Assembly: GCA_963706875.1 (NCBI GenBank)
Contig: CAVPNW010000004.1
Location: 62,001 to 126,000, forward strand
Origin: Prado023 sp963706875
Lineage (GTDB): Bacteria; Actinomycetota; Actinomycetes; S36-B12; CAIYMF01
Direction: 5' to 3'
Length of the DNA: 64,000 nucleotides
A model generated the notes under the pieces. The model did not search any database. It saw only the letters and a list, made by a program, of their open reading frames with translations, and was not told where the DNA came from. This document shows positions 25,554 through 34,375 of this stretch, one piece after another. A program made the position numbers and the translations under genes. Numbering within the stretch: the first letter of the stretch is position 1; each line of letters starts with the position of its first letter.

Positions 25554-25640
25554 GTGCCACCAGCCCTGAGTCCCTCCGCTGCCTTATGGGCGTCCGGGCG
25601 GTTGACGACTGGTGCACCGCAGTTGGCCGGGTGGGGGTGA
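25554..25640 (+). CDS. Predicted 28-residue leader ORF ahead of the PAP2 gene
   Basis: GATGAT ends 6 bases before GTG 25554, the same leaderless spacing as other genes in the window. The frame (VPPALSPSAALWASGRLTTG...) stops at 25640, 7 bases before ATG 25648 of the PAP2 gene, so translation could be coupled. No biased residue run typical of attenuation is obvious. It could also be an untranslated leader. Confidence 0.35.
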   Translation: MPPALSPSAALWASGRLTTGAPQLAGWG

Positions 25641-25647
25641 TCCGCCG

Positions 25648-26508
25648 ATGGACTGGCTGGTGAGCAACGGCTTCGGCTGGCTGCCATGGCGATGGGCGCT
25701 GGTGATCGCCGTGGTGATGGGCGTGGTGGCACTTGCCGCCCGGATGCAGCCACGGTGGCGCTCGGTCTCCAGCAGCGCGGGTGAGATCGCCCTGCTGATG
25801 GTGGCCTACACCTCGTGGCAGTTCGCCACGGCGCTCACGTTCGGGGGACTCGACAGCGCAGTGGAGTCCGGGTTGAGGATCGTCCGGCTCGAGGAGATCC
25901 TGGGATGGCCCAGTGGTGCGGCGATGCAGGCCCCGGTGCTGGCTCACGAGTGGCTGATGCGCATGGCTGACACGTACTACGCCAGCGCCCACCTCACGAT
26001 GTTCGTGATCACGCTGGCCTGGGTCTTCCTCCTGCACCGGGCTGACTGGCCGTTCACGCGGACCACCGTCTTCCTCACCACGGCGGCGTGCCTGCTCATC
26101 CAGTACAAGCCCGTTGCGCCCCCGCGGCTGATCCCCGAGCTGGGCGTCGTCGACACGGCCGAGCGCACCGGGCTGTCGGTGTACGACGCGATCCCGGGGG
26201 CCAACCAGTACTCCGCCATGCCGTCTGTCCACATTGCCTGGGCGGCGGCCGTCGCACTGCTCATCGTCGTCATCGCCCGGACTCCCTGGCGGTGGCTGGC
26301 TGTGCTCCATCCGCTGGCCACCACGTGGGTCGTGGTGGTGACCGGCAACCACTACCTCATGGACGCCGCGGTGGCGGTGATGCTCCTGGCCGGTGCCTGT
26401 GCCGTCGCTCTGGCGATCCCCTCGCAGAGGCCACAGCGGTTCGTCCGCTACCTCGAGCGACGCTCGACCGCGCAGGGGCTACGCGCACTCGACACGGTCG
26501 CCGGCTGA
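25648..26508 (+). CDS. PAP2 superfamily membrane phosphatase, inositol-phosphate transferase-like
   Basis: 286 residues, about six membrane helices. The PAP2 motifs appear as AMPSVHIAWA and GNHYLMDAA, giving the catalytic histidines and aspartate. The first motif is in the form seen in Aur1/inositol phosphorylceramide synthase-like proteins (QYSAMPSVH). It probably removes or transfers a phosphate group on a lipid at the outer face of the membrane. ATG 25648 follows the short leader ORF. No partner gene is evident. Confidence 0.83.
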   Translation: MDWLVSNGFGWLPWRWALVIAVVMGVVALAARMQPRWRSVSSSAGEIALLMVAYTSWQFATALTFGGLDSAVESGLRIVRLEEILGWPSGAAMQAPVLAHEWLMRMADTYYASAHLTMFVITLAWVFLLHRADWPFTRTTVFLTTAACLLIQYKPVAPPRLIPELGVVDTAERTGLSVYDAIPGANQYSAMPSVHIAWAAAVALLIVVIARTPWRWLAVLHPLATTWVVVVTGNHYLMDAAVAVMLLAGACAVALAIPSQRPQRFVRYLERRSTAQGLRALDTVAG

Positions 26509-26523
26509 CGTGAGGGCTGGCGC

Positions 26524-26679
26524 TCAGAACCCGATGACCTTGATGACCCCGTTGCCCTTGGGGTCGAAGCTGTCGTCCGCCTTCCCGCAGCGACTGCACT
26601 CCATGTAGGTGCCGCTGCCGTTCTCGATGTGGTGCTGGTAGTAGTGGTGGATGCCCATCAGGCACCGCAGGTCCTTCAT
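26524..26679 (-). CDS. Small conserved protein with a CxxC motif
   Basis: 51 residues. ATG 26679 has GAAGGAG upstream. The sequence starts MKDLRCLMGIHHYYQHH and has YMECSRCGKADDSF; one Cys near the start, two His and the CxxC pair could bind a metal. It lies 4 bases downstream of the lipoprotein hydrolase gene and is probably in its operon. Function unknown. Confidence 0.7.
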   Translation of the reverse strand: MKDLRCLMGIHHYYQHHIENGSGTYMECSRCGKADDSFDPKGNGVIKVIGF

Positions 26680-26683
26680 GGTC

Positions 26684-27694
26684 TCACTCCTTCGTGCAGG
26701 TGACCCCGGCGGCCGCGAGGGCGACAGGGCACGTGGGCAGGTCGGCGTTTCCGGCGCGGATTGAGTCCGCGACCGTAGAGGTTGCTGCGACCACCGCAGC
26801 TGGGTTTCGCAGAGGGATCGCATGATCCGAGTCGTCGACGACCGCGTGGATGGAGTTGTCCGAGATCGTGGCCGCCTGGTGCTGCAGGTCGTTCCAGGTC
26901 TGCATGAAGTCGGGAGGAGCGCCCTCGTCGGGCTGACCGGCTTGAAGCACGATCACGGGCCGCTTCCCCATGCTGAAGCCCTCTCCGACGGTGCTGGCGA
27001 TGGTGTTGGTGTCGATCAGGCCACTCTCACCATTCCACGGTTCGTCCAGGCCGGGTTGCAGCGGTGACGTGGCGTCGACAAGGACCAGTCCGGCGACCTG
27101 CTCGGGGTGCAGTGCCGACGCTGCGCGGGCGACCAGCCCGCCGTAGGACCACGGGACGAGCAGGTAGGGACCCGGCTCACCCAGGACCGACAGCATGTCC
27201 AGCATCTCCTGCGCGTGCTTCTCGGGGGTGCTGTGCGGGGCGGCGCCTGCCCGCGCTGGCGAGAGACCCATCCCGGGCCGGTCGAACATGCAGACGCGGT
27301 TGGACTCGGACTGGCGGCTGGCGGCCATCGACCATGACGGAGCGGCAGGGGAGTTGAACCCGTCGATGTACACCACCGTGGGCGCGCCCGATCCGGTGCA
27401 CGCCGCCGCCTGCTCCACTCCGCCGGCCGACACCATGTGCCAGGGCATCGAGGTGGCCTCCTTCCTCCACTGCGTCCAGGCGGACTGGTCCATGCCCCAG
27501 AAGGTCTCGGCCTCAAGGTCGTTGGGGAGCTCGTCGGCAATGGCGTCGACCGGGATCTCCGCGCCGATCGATCCGGAGGGGGAGGGGGCAGGCTCGTCAG
27601 GACCCGGCGCCACGCAGCCGGACAACAGGGCGACCGCGCAGATCGGTGCTCCGAGGCGCGCTCGGCCATGGAGAGGGGCGCGGGGTGCTGGCAT
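26684..27694 (-). CDS. Lipoprotein alpha/beta hydrolase
   Basis: 336 residues. The N-terminus is a lipoprotein signal with lipobox LLSGC, so it should be anchored outside the membrane. The hydrolase fold shows TVVYIDGFNSP, the nucleophile Ser in PWSYGGLVAR, an acidic residue in LVLVDATSPL and a His in VDDSDHAIPL. It is an esterase, lipase or similar; the substrate is unknown. ATG 27694 overlaps the stop of the preceding small membrane protein, so they are coupled. A three-gene operon with 26524-26679 is likely. Confidence 0.85.
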   Translation of the reverse strand: MPAPRAPLHGRARLGAPICAVALLSGCVAPGPDEPAPSPSGSIGAEIPVDAIADELPNDLEAETFWGMDQSAWTQWRKEATSMPWHMVSAGGVEQAAACTGSGAPTVVYIDGFNSPAAPSWSMAASRQSESNRVCMFDRPGMGLSPARAGAAPHSTPEKHAQEMLDMLSVLGEPGPYLLVPWSYGGLVARAASALHPEQVAGLVLVDATSPLQPGLDEPWNGESGLIDTNTIASTVGEGFSMGKRPVIVLQAGQPDEGAPPDFMQTWNDLQHQAATISDNSIHAVVDDSDHAIPLRNPAAVVAATSTVADSIRAGNADLPTCPVALAAAGVTCTKE

Positions 27695-27948
27695 CAGGAG
27701 AACCCGTCGGTCAGCAGCAGACCTGCAGTGACCACCAGCCCCATCATTCCACCGAGCACCAGCACCAACCCCAGTCCGGGGAGCGGCCCCCACATCGCCA
27801 GCAGGAACCCGAGCGCGAGCACGCCTAGAGGCACCAGGAGGCCCCGCCACCGCTTCGAGGTGGACTTGGTGTTCGAGCCGAGGACGGCGTGGCCGACGTC
27901 GCCGGAGTGCTGACGGCGATGCAGGTCGTTTGTGTCGTATGTGCCCAT
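27694..27948 (-). CDS. Small two-helix membrane protein
   Basis: 84 residues. ATG 27948 has GAGGAG 6 bases upstream. A polar N-terminus (TYDTNDLHRRQHSGDVGHAV) is followed by two helices (LLVPLGVLALGFLLAMWG and GLVLVLGGMMGLVVTAGLLL). It overlaps the lipoprotein hydrolase start and is divergent from the second large LuxR regulator. Function unknown. Confidence 0.75.
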   Translation of the reverse strand: MGTYDTNDLHRRQHSGDVGHAVLGSNTKSTSKRWRGLLVPLGVLALGFLLAMWGPLPGLGLVLVLGGMMGLVVTAGLLLTDGFS

Positions 27949-28050
27949 GAGGGGCTCCTCGCGTCGCTGGTGCCTGAACGGTAGAGGACTGGACCGATCC
28001 GGCACATGACCACATCCGGCCATCCCTCGACCGGACCGAGCGAGGGCTTG

Positions 28051-28068
28051 ATAGTCAGGATTGACTAT
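28051..28068. promoter_or_regulatory. Perfect palindrome in the divergent region upstream of a LuxR-ATPase gene
   Basis: ATAGTCA-GGAT-TGACTAT, 40 bases before the regulator start and about 100 bases before the divergent membrane protein gene. It is a candidate operator, most simply for the neighbouring LuxR regulator. Confidence 0.5.
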
Positions 28069-28107
28069 GCGAGTCTTGAGCACACGCGCCTCGGGAGGAG
28101 GTCGCCG

Positions 28108-31035
28108 ATGACGGTTGCCGGCCGCCGACGTGCCCGAGTTCCCCTTGCCCCGCCGCAGTGGTGGGTGGATCCCGTGGGTCCGACGTTCGTGGGCCGAGCT
28201 GAGGAGCTGCGCACCATCGACCGGGCCTGGCGCTCTGCGGTCTCCGGTCGACGCCAGGTGGTGCTCGTCCTCGGCGAGGCGGGTGCGGGCAAGACCCGCC
28301 TGGTCGCCGAGGCCAGCGCGCGGCTGGCGGGGAATGGCGCAGCGGTCCTGGTGGGCTGCTGCATGCCGGATGCGCCGGTGCCCTACGAGCCCTTCCGTGG
28401 CCCGCTCAGCCGATTGATCGAGGACCTCGCCCTCAACGACGCAGGTCCGGAGCTGGATGCTGTACGCGAGCTGCTGGCCGTCCCCGGCAGAGGCGAGGAG
28501 GCGAGCCTGCCGGAAGGCGGCCCCGACCGTGCCTCGGGCTCCTTCGACGCCGTGGTCTCCGCGCTTCGGCGGGCGTCCACCGTGCATCCGCTCATCCTGG
28601 TCGTCGAGGACGTGCACTGGGCCACGCGATCCACCCTCGATCTCCTCGGGTGGATCGTGCGCCGTGCCCCCGACGCGCACCTGCTGATCCTCATCACAGC
28701 TCGGAACACGCGCCCGGACCTCTCCGATGCGCTGGAGGGGGCGCTCACCGAGCTCTACCGGCAAGCAGGTGTGACCGCGCTCGAACTCAGCGGCCTGACC
28801 ACCGATGACATCGCCTCGATGGTGGCCAGAGACGCGGACATCGACCCGGCTCGAGCACCGGAGTTGGCCGATCGGCTGCTGGCCCAGACGGCGGGCAACC
28901 CGTTCCTGCTCCAGGAGATCTGCCGTGACCTGCGCAGGCGGGGGGATGAGGCAGCGACTGGGTCGGGCTTGCGGGTCCCGGAGACGGTCCGGGAGCTGTA
29001 CGGGTCCCGGATCCGACAGTTCCCGGACGCTGAACGCGACGTCCTCGAACTGTCGGCTGTGCTCGGTGATCGCTTCGCGACCTCCCTGCTCGATGCGGTG
29101 ACAGGTTCTGCGATCGAGACGATGGCAACCCTGGACCGCGGGATCGACCTGGGACTGCTCGTCGCGCTGCCCAATGAGGAGGCGTTCGGGTTCCCGCACG
29201 CACTGGCGAGGCAGTCCGTCCTGGACCTCACCCCGCCGGCCCGGTCAGCTGAATGGCACGGGCGCGTGGCCGACGTGCTCGAGGCCAGGTCCGGGCACAC
29301 CCTGTCGGAGGTTCTGCGCCTGGCCCATCACAACCTGAACGCCTACGGCCGGGTGGACCGTGCCCGGCAGCACCTGATCGGAGCTGCCGAGCTCGCTGAG
29401 TGCTCGTGGGCGTACGCCGAGGCGGCGCAGCACTACCGGAGCGCGGCTGAGCTGGCCGGGACTGCGGCCGAGCGACACCAGCTCCTGCTGCGCTCGGCCG
29501 ATGCCCTGCAGAGCTCCGGCGACTACGCCGCCGCCCGAGAGGTCGCCGCGGGGGTGGCCCACGAGGCCGTGGACGCTGGGACGCGGCTCGCTGCCGCCAC
29601 GCTGGTGGAGACCGAGTCCACGCTCCTCGGTGGCGACCTCCGGGCGGTGCAGGTGCTCATCGAGGCACTGGAGGCCTACCCCGGTGACCTGCGCGACCCC
29701 CTCTTCCTGCGCGGGCTGGTCGGCTTGAGCCGTGGCATGGGTCAGGTCCTCGACTCGCCGGACGCTGTCCGGCTCTACGACGTGGTCCTGGCCCAGGCCA
29801 GGCGGCTGGGCGACAGCGTCACAGTGGGGGAGATCCTGCGCGTGGGCCTCCCCCTGGCGCTCGGGCGGCCCGGTCGCACGCAGGAGGGCCTGCTCGCCGC
29901 CCGGGAGCTCACCACCCTGGCGCGCTCCGGTGACGCAGGGAAGCTGGGATCCTCCGGCTTCTTCCGATGCCTGTTGGGCCTGCGCGCCGGGAGCATGGAC
30001 GATGTTCGCGCTGGCGTGGTCGACTACCGCATCGCCTACGACCTCGGTGGGCACCTGTGGTTCGAGTACTGGCCCGAGGTCGTCGAGTTCGACCTGAGGT
30101 TCATGCGCGGGGACTTCGCCGGCGCGACGCAGGTCGCCGCCCGGCTCCGGGACTGGGTCACCGAACGGCACGGGGCCGAGGAGGTGGCTCACTACGGCGT
30201 GCACATGTTCCAGATCCACCGGGAGACGGGCCGAATCGATGAGGCTCGGCACCTGATCACCGGCGAGGAATCGATCTCCGGGCTCTGGGCGCCGGCCCTC
30301 CTTGCCCTGTACACGGAGCTGCGGATGGCTCAACCGGCCCGCCGGCTGCTGGACGTGCTGGCCGATGGACCCGTGCTCGAGCGGAACCGGCGCAGCGAGT
30401 ACATGCCGACGACCCTGGCCTATATGGTGGAGGCTGCACTGTTCCTCGACGACCCGGAGACGTTGTCCAGGCTGCGACCCATGGTCGCCGAGCACGGGGG
30501 CCTCAACCTGGTGTCCGACCAGTTCATCTCGCTGAGCGGGGCCGCGGACCGCTACCTCGGCATGATCGATGCCGCCCTCGGCGACGTCGACCCGATCCCC
30601 TGCTTCGACGCCGCCGCAGAGCTCGCGAGCCGCACTGGCTTCGTCGTCGATCTCGCCCTCACCCTGACGGCTCGTGCGCGCCACCTTGCGCGGACGCGCG
30701 GCCCTGAGGCGCCCGAGGTGCTCCACGCGGTCCAGCGGGCACGTGCCATCGCCGAGCCGATCGGCCAGCGCCGGGTGCTCCGGGCCCTCCCGGGCCTCAC
30801 CCCGAGTGCGGCAGGTCCCCGACCGGGAACGGACAGCGGGCTCACCGACCGCGAGCTCGAAGTACTGCGCCTGGTGTGCGAGGGGGCCACCAATCGCGAG
30901 ATCGCCGAGAGGCTGGTCATCAGCGAGAACACGGCTGCCAACCACGTGCGGTCGATCCTGACCAAGACCGGCAGCCCGAACCGCACCCGTGCGGCGATGC
31001 TGGCTCTCTCCCGGGGTTGGGTCCCGGAGCCCTAG
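28108..31035 (+). CDS. Large ATP-binding LuxR family regulator (LAL type), second copy type
   Basis: 975 residues. ATG 28108 is chosen because GGGAGGAGG ends 6 bases upstream; the frame is open further 5' without protein character. Walker A GEAGAGKTRL is near residues 55-65, Walker B LILVVEDVHWA near 161-171, then come TPR-like helices and a C-terminal LuxR HTH (LTDRELEVLRLVCEGATNRE, SENTAANHVRSILTKTGSPN) near 911-970. It differs enough from the 18602 protein not to be a recent duplicate. Likely targets are the divergent membrane/hydrolase operon. Confidence 0.87.
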   Translation: MTVAGRRRARVPLAPPQWWVDPVGPTFVGRAEELRTIDRAWRSAVSGRRQVVLVLGEAGAGKTRLVAEASARLAGNGAAVLVGCCMPDAPVPYEPFRGPLSRLIEDLALNDAGPELDAVRELLAVPGRGEEASLPEGGPDRASGSFDAVVSALRRASTVHPLILVVEDVHWATRSTLDLLGWIVRRAPDAHLLILITARNTRPDLSDALEGALTELYRQAGVTALELSGLTTDDIASMVARDADIDPARAPELADRLLAQTAGNPFLLQEICRDLRRRGDEAATGSGLRVPETVRELYGSRIRQFPDAERDVLELSAVLGDRFATSLLDAVTGSAIETMATLDRGIDLGLLVALPNEEAFGFPHALARQSVLDLTPPARSAEWHGRVADVLEARSGHTLSEVLRLAHHNLNAYGRVDRARQHLIGAAELAECSWAYAEAAQHYRSAAELAGTAAERHQLLLRSADALQSSGDYAAAREVAAGVAHEAVDAGTRLAAATLVETESTLLGGDLRAVQVLIEALEAYPGDLRDPLFLRGLVGLSRGMGQVLDSPDAVRLYDVVLAQARRLGDSVTVGEILRVGLPLALGRPGRTQEGLLAARELTTLARSGDAGKLGSSGFFRCLLGLRAGSMDDVRAGVVDYRIAYDLGGHLWFEYWPEVVEFDLRFMRGDFAGATQVAARLRDWVTERHGAEEVAHYGVHMFQIHRETGRIDEARHLITGEESISGLWAPALLALYTELRMAQPARRLLDVLADGPVLERNRRSEYMPTTLAYMVEAALFLDDPETLSRLRPMVAEHGGLNLVSDQFISLSGAADRYLGMIDAALGDVDPIPCFDAAAELASRTGFVVDLALTLTARARHLARTRGPEAPEVLHAVQRARAIAEPIGQRRVLRALPGLTPSAAGPRPGTDSGLTDRELEVLRLVCEGATNREIAERLVISENTAANHVRSILTKTGSPNRTRAAMLALSRGWVPEP

Positions 31036-31295
31036 TCTGGTTGGCCGGGGGTCGGTGTGTGGTCCGTCACCGCGCCCTGCGCATCGCGCACGACCTTGTC
31101 GGTCAGGGTCCGGGCAGCAACGGCGAGCGCCTCACGCGCTGCTTCTTCGTGGGCGTCGTCGGTCGCGTCGATGCGATAGGTCTTACCCGGCTGGGTGCGC
31201 AGGAAGCTGCGGATCCACTGGGCATCCCCGCCCTCGCTCTCGGTCCGAGCGTCGCCGCCCGCGGACTCCGGCTCACTCGCGGGTCTGCTCGCCAC
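31032..31295 (-). CDS. Small hydrophilic protein of unknown function
   Basis: 87 residues. A low-complexity N-terminus (SEPESAGGDARTESEGGDA) is followed by WIRSFLRTQPGKTYRIDATD and a helix (EEAAREALAVAARTLTDKVV). GTG 31295 is supported by TACTCT ending 6 bases upstream (leaderless pattern). It overlaps the 3' end of the regulator gene on the other strand by 4 bases. Family not recognised. Confidence 0.6.
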   Translation of the reverse strand: MASRPASEPESAGGDARTESEGGDAQWIRSFLRTQPGKTYRIDATDDAHEEAAREALAVAARTLTDKVVRDAQGAVTDHTPTPGQPD

Positions 31296-31412
31296 GCTGC
31301 GAGAGTAGCGCGGCTCACCCGAGCCGTGGTGACATCAGGCCTCCGAGGCCCGCTCGGGATCTCAGCGGAGCCCGAGCGGGGTTCGGCCGGCTGGCACCGC
31401 GGCTGCGTGCAG

Positions 31413-33203
31413 TCACAGCCAGTCCGGGTCCAGGTCCACGGTCGTCCGGTCGGCGGAGGCCAGCAGGTCCAGCATCGGGCCGACCTTGGGCAGCTCGCGG
31501 GCGAAGAAGTAGCGCGCGGAGGCCCGTTTGCCCTCGTAGAACGCGCCCACCTTGCCGTCCGCAGCCAGGCACTGCTCCAACCACAGCCACGCGACGACCA
31601 GATGGCCGGTGGCCTCGAGGTAGGCGGTGGCGTCGGCGAGGATCAGGCGGGGGTCACCGAGCCCGCCGAGGAACCCGGTCACCGCAACCAGCCGGTCGGC
31701 CACAGCCCTCAGCTGCGCGGCGTACACGCTTGCCTCGCCGCCCACGGTTTCTGCTCGGGCCGCGGTGGCCTGCATCCGTCCCAGCAGGATGCCCAGCCCC
31801 TGGCCGCCATCGAGCAGCACCTTGCGTCCGAGAAGGTCCATCGCCTGGATCCCGTGGGTGCCCTCGTGGATCGGGTTCAGACGGTTGTCCCGGTAGTGCA
31901 GCTCGACGTCGAAGTCGCGGGTGTACCCGGCGCCGCCCAGCACCTGGATCGCCAGGTCGTTGGCGGCCAGGCACCACTGCGATGGCCAACTCTTGGCAAT
32001 CGGGGTCAGGACGCCCAGGAGCTTCTCCGCCTCGGCCACGCCCGCTGGATCGTCCAGGGAGGCCACGTCGTCGACGAGCCGGGAGCAGTAGAGGTTCAGC
32101 GCCAGGGCGCCCTCGGCGTAGGACTTCTGGGCGAGCAGCATCCGGCGGATGTCCGCGTGCTCGACCAGCGGGACCTGGGGCGTGCTCGGGTCGGCACCGT
32201 TCAGTCGGCCCTGGAGCCGGTCGCGGGCGTAGGCCACGGACTTCAGGTAGCCCGTGTACCCCAGCGCCGTGGCGCCCAGCCCCACGCCGATCCGCGCCTC
32301 GTTCATCATCGTGAACATCACCGGCAGCCCCCGGTTCGCGGACCCGACGAGGTAGCCGACCGCGCCCGGCTGCCCGCCGGGCGTGTACGCGCCGTCGCCG
32401 AAGACCGGGGCGGTGTTGACCGTGCCGCGGTAGCCCATCTTGTGGTTGATCCCGGCCAGGACGACGTCGTTGTGCTCGCCCAGGCCGCCGTCCTGGGCGA
32501 CGAGGTACTTGGGGACCAGGAACAGGGAGATCCCCCGGGTCCCGGCCGGCGCTCCTGGGATCCGGGCGAGGACCAGGTGCACGATGTTCTCGCTGAGCTC
32601 GTGGTCGCCACCGGAGATCCACATCTTGCGCCCGAACAGGCGGTAGGTGCCGTCGACCTGCGGCTCGGCCCGGGTCGTGATGTCGGCCAGGCTGGAGCCC
32701 GCCTGGGACTCCGACAGCGCCATCGTCCCGAAGAACCGTCCCTCGATCATCGGCCGCACGTACCGCTGCACCTGCTCGGCGGAGCCGTGGACCGCCAGCA
32801 GGTTCGCCGCGGCCATCGTGAGCAGTGCGTAGCCGGTGGTCCCGACGTTGGCGGCGTGGAACCACGACATCGCGGCCCCGAACACCGACGCGGGGAGCTG
32901 GGCTCCTCCGATCGACGCGTCCATCGGTGCGGCGAGGAACCCCGCGTCCGTGAACGCCCGCAGCGCGGTGCCCACCTCCGGGATGATCTCCACGACGCGG
33001 CCGTCGAAGCGCGGTTCGTTGAGGTCGGCCACCCGGTTGTGGGGCGCGAAGTGACTCGTGGCCAGGGTCTCTGCCAGATCGAGGACCCCGCTGACGGTGT
33101 CCCGGTCGTGCTCCGAGAAGCGGCGCCTGGAGAGAAGCGCCTCGGTGTCCAGCCACTCGAAGAGCAGGAAGTCCAGGTCCCGCCGGGACATGATCTGGCT
33201 CAC
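31413..33203 (-). CDS. Acyl-CoA dehydrogenase, long (about 600-residue) subfamily
   Basis: 596 residues. GTG 33203 has AGGAGG 7 bases upstream. The FAD/acyl-CoA motifs are present: MALSESQAGSSLADITTRAE, KMWISGGDHELSENIVHLVL and a late GGAGYTRDFDVELHYRDNRL with NPIHEGTHGIQAMDLLGRK. The N-terminal extension and C-terminal helical domain mark the long subfamily that handles fatty acyl-CoA in beta-oxidation. It would oxidise acyl-CoA to enoyl-CoA, passing electrons to ETF. It stands alone, divergent from the CorA-like gene. Confidence 0.9.
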   Translation of the reverse strand: MSQIMSRRDLDFLLFEWLDTEALLSRRRFSEHDRDTVSGVLDLAETLATSHFAPHNRVADLNEPRFDGRVVEIIPEVGTALRAFTDAGFLAAPMDASIGGAQLPASVFGAAMSWFHAANVGTTGYALLTMAAANLLAVHGSAEQVQRYVRPMIEGRFFGTMALSESQAGSSLADITTRAEPQVDGTYRLFGRKMWISGGDHELSENIVHLVLARIPGAPAGTRGISLFLVPKYLVAQDGGLGEHNDVVLAGINHKMGYRGTVNTAPVFGDGAYTPGGQPGAVGYLVGSANRGLPVMFTMMNEARIGVGLGATALGYTGYLKSVAYARDRLQGRLNGADPSTPQVPLVEHADIRRMLLAQKSYAEGALALNLYCSRLVDDVASLDDPAGVAEAEKLLGVLTPIAKSWPSQWCLAANDLAIQVLGGAGYTRDFDVELHYRDNRLNPIHEGTHGIQAMDLLGRKVLLDGGQGLGILLGRMQATAARAETVGGEASVYAAQLRAVADRLVAVTGFLGGLGDPRLILADATAYLEATGHLVVAWLWLEQCLAADGKVGAFYEGKRASARYFFARELPKVGPMLDLLASADRTTVDLDPDWL

Positions 33204-33334
33204 TGCGGCACCTCCTGCCTCGCGTTCCCGGAACGCTACCAACGCAGGTCGCCGCCTGGTCGATCGGATCGTCACCCGCCGACGACACGGGCCGGTGCCC
33301 GACGCACCCCACCCTGCGGGGGCAGGATGGGGGC

Positions 33335-34339
33335 GTGGAGACCGTGGGAAGCATCGTCGCGAGCCGTTCGTGGCGCGATGGGCGCGTCGTGGACGACGAC
33401 GTCCGCCTCGAGGAGATCCCTGGCGCCGTGCGCCAGCCCGAGGGTCTCGTGTGGATCGACCTCCTGCGACCCACCCCGGACGAGCTGGGTGCGATCGCCG
33501 CCGAGTTGGGGATCTCGGCCACCGCCGTGGAGGATGCGCTGGCGCCCTTCGAGCGTCCGAAGCTGGTCCGGTACGACACCCACCTGTTCTTCACGGCCTA
33601 CGCCACGTGGATGGTGCCCCAGGAGTCGGTTGCCCCCGGGGAGGGGCGACTGCGTGCCTCCCGCATCTCGGGGATCGTGATGCCGACGGCGCTGGTGACT
33701 GTTCGCGTCGACGATGGCTTCGACATGGGCCCGGTGCTCGACCTGTGGGAGGCCAACTCCGAACTGCTCACGCACGGTTCAGGAACCCTGGTCCACGGGC
33801 TGCTGGATGTCATCGTCGACAGCCACTTCGACACAATCCAGCAGCTCGACGACACCGTCGAGGAGCTCGAGGACGTGCTCTTCGAGGAGCGGCGCACGGG
33901 CAGGGTCTTCGCCCGCAGCGTCTTCCAGCTGCGCAAGGACCTCGTGCAGCTGCGCCGGCTGGTGCTGCCCATGCGTGAGGTGGTCAGCGGTCTCCTGCGC
34001 CACAGCAAGACGGGCAACGCCGAGCTCGACACCTGGTACGACGACCTGTACGACCATGTGCTGCGGGCATCCGAGTGGACCGAGTCCCTGCGTGACATGG
34101 TCTCCTCCCTGTTCGAGACGAACCTGTCCCTCCAGGACTCGCGACTCAACGAGATCATGAAGAAGCTCGCCGCGTGGGCCGCGATCATCGCCGTGCCGAC
34201 AGCCATCACGGGGTGGTTCGGCCAGAACATCCCGTACCCGGGGTTCGGGCACACATCCGGCCTGTGGCTCAGCGCCCTGCTGATCGCGGGGATGTCCGGC
34301 ACGCTGTTCTGGATCTTCAAGAGGCAGGACTGGATCTGA
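33335..34339 (+). CDS. CorA-like divalent cation transporter
   Basis: 334 residues. The C-terminus has two membrane helices around the pore motif, here GWFGQNIPYPGF, where CorA normally has GMN; Gln for Met is found in CorA/ZntB relatives and may change ion choice or direction. The large soluble N-domain and the long helix (QLDDTVEELEDVLFEERRTG) fit. GTG 33335 is leaderless-like (CAGGAT 6 bases before). It probably moves Mg2+, Zn2+ or similar. No linked gene points to the ion. Confidence 0.85.
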   Translation: METVGSIVASRSWRDGRVVDDDVRLEEIPGAVRQPEGLVWIDLLRPTPDELGAIAAELGISATAVEDALAPFERPKLVRYDTHLFFTAYATWMVPQESVAPGEGRLRASRISGIVMPTALVTVRVDDGFDMGPVLDLWEANSELLTHGSGTLVHGLLDVIVDSHFDTIQQLDDTVEELEDVLFEERRTGRVFARSVFQLRKDLVQLRRLVLPMREVVSGLLRHSKTGNAELDTWYDDLYDHVLRASEWTESLRDMVSSLFETNLSLQDSRLNEIMKKLAAWAAIIAVPTAITGWFGQNIPYPGFGHTSGLWLSALLIAGMSGTLFWIFKRQDWI

Positions 34340-34375
34340 GCCCGTGCCCCGGGGCGAGGACCCGGTGGGCCTCGC

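Noticed and set aside
27694..30945. Long open frames opposite the second LuxR-ATPase gene
   Set aside because: They are Arg/Gly/His-rich mirror frames; only the small membrane protein ending at 27694 is supported there.
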